Shown: positions 63,842 to 64,000 of the stretch, in pieces | Numbering within the stretch: position 1 is the stretch's first letter | Layout of the letters: every line of letters starts with the position of its first letter | Assembly (NCBI GenBank): GCA_012295275.1 | Contig: CM022673.1 | Coordinates: 25,759,261-25,823,260 of the forward strand | Origin: Chrysomallon squamiferum | Lineage: Eukaryota; Mollusca; Gastropoda; Neomphalida; Peltospiridae | Direction: 5' to 3' | DNA: 64,000 nucleotides | Made by a program: the position numbers and the translations under genes | The notes under the pieces: generated by a model | Seen by the model: the letters and a program-made list of their open reading frames with translations, nothing else | Told to the model about the DNA's origin: nothing | The model's database searches: none

Positions 63842-64000
63842 CTTTGAATTACGTCAACAGCAGATGCTCCTCTTGAAATAACAGAAAGCTGATTCCGTCT
63901 CCCATTTTGTTGGACTGTGAAATGTTATAAGTCCACTGTTGGTGTTTTGGGAAATAAACTATACTGTAATCCCCCGTATTGTTTCATCGTTTGCTGTCCT
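63842..64000. other. Right edge, probable continuation of transposon-derived DNA
   Basis: Less AT-rich than the rest of the flank and without simple repeats. Stops occur in all frames. It is contiguous with the transposase relic and probably part of the same decayed element. Confidence 0.35.

Overview
This window looks like nuclear DNA of an invertebrate animal, most likely a lophotrochozoan and probably a mollusc. The evidence is GT-AG introns, very AT-rich non-coding DNA packed with microsatellites, and exons clearly richer in GC. The proteins resemble the animal families RBM45, myostatin/GDF8-11, ABITRAM and LIN9, plus a cadherin with an N-terminal farnesoic-acid-O-methyltransferase-like domain. 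All gene models were assembled by hand from splice sites, reading phase and family similarity. No search was run.

Layout. (1) 450-600, minus strand: first coding exon of an RBM45-like RNA-binding protein whose body lies off the left edge. (2) 601-13,640: about 13 kb with no recognised gene, mostly simple repeats with a few richer islands. (3) 13,910-24,507, plus strand: a complete three-exon myostatin/GDF11-like TGF-beta ligand (493 aa) with a TATA box, an 8.2 kb first intron, a furin site and a nine-cysteine mature domain. (4) 24,508-33,350: gene-poor flank with minisatellites and one inverted-repeat pair. (5) 33,351-35,258, minus strand: complete five-exon ABITRAM (206 aa). (6) 36,755-45,264, plus strand: LIN9 in 17 exons (about 558 aa), divergent from ABITRAM; this sequence carries an apparent 2-nt deletion in exon 9, and two decayed copies of the start of the last exon sit just before that exon. 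(7) 48,749-61,434, plus strand: a 21-exon gene for a 1,125-aa membrane protein with a signal peptide, a FAMeT-like domain, eight cadherin-like repeats, one membrane span and a short tail. Its intron 2 holds two decayed fragments of its own exon 5. (8) 61,435-64,000: tandem repeats and, at the right edge, a frameshifted MULE-type transposase relic.

The genes are unrelated in function: RNA binding, muscle or growth signalling, an actin/nuclear-speckle factor, cell-cycle transcription (MuvB/DREAM) and cell adhesion or recognition. A recurring theme is simple or tandem repeats pressed against splice sites, and small segmental duplications that copied exon pieces into neighbouring introns. I found no rRNA or tRNA gene and no CRISPR array.
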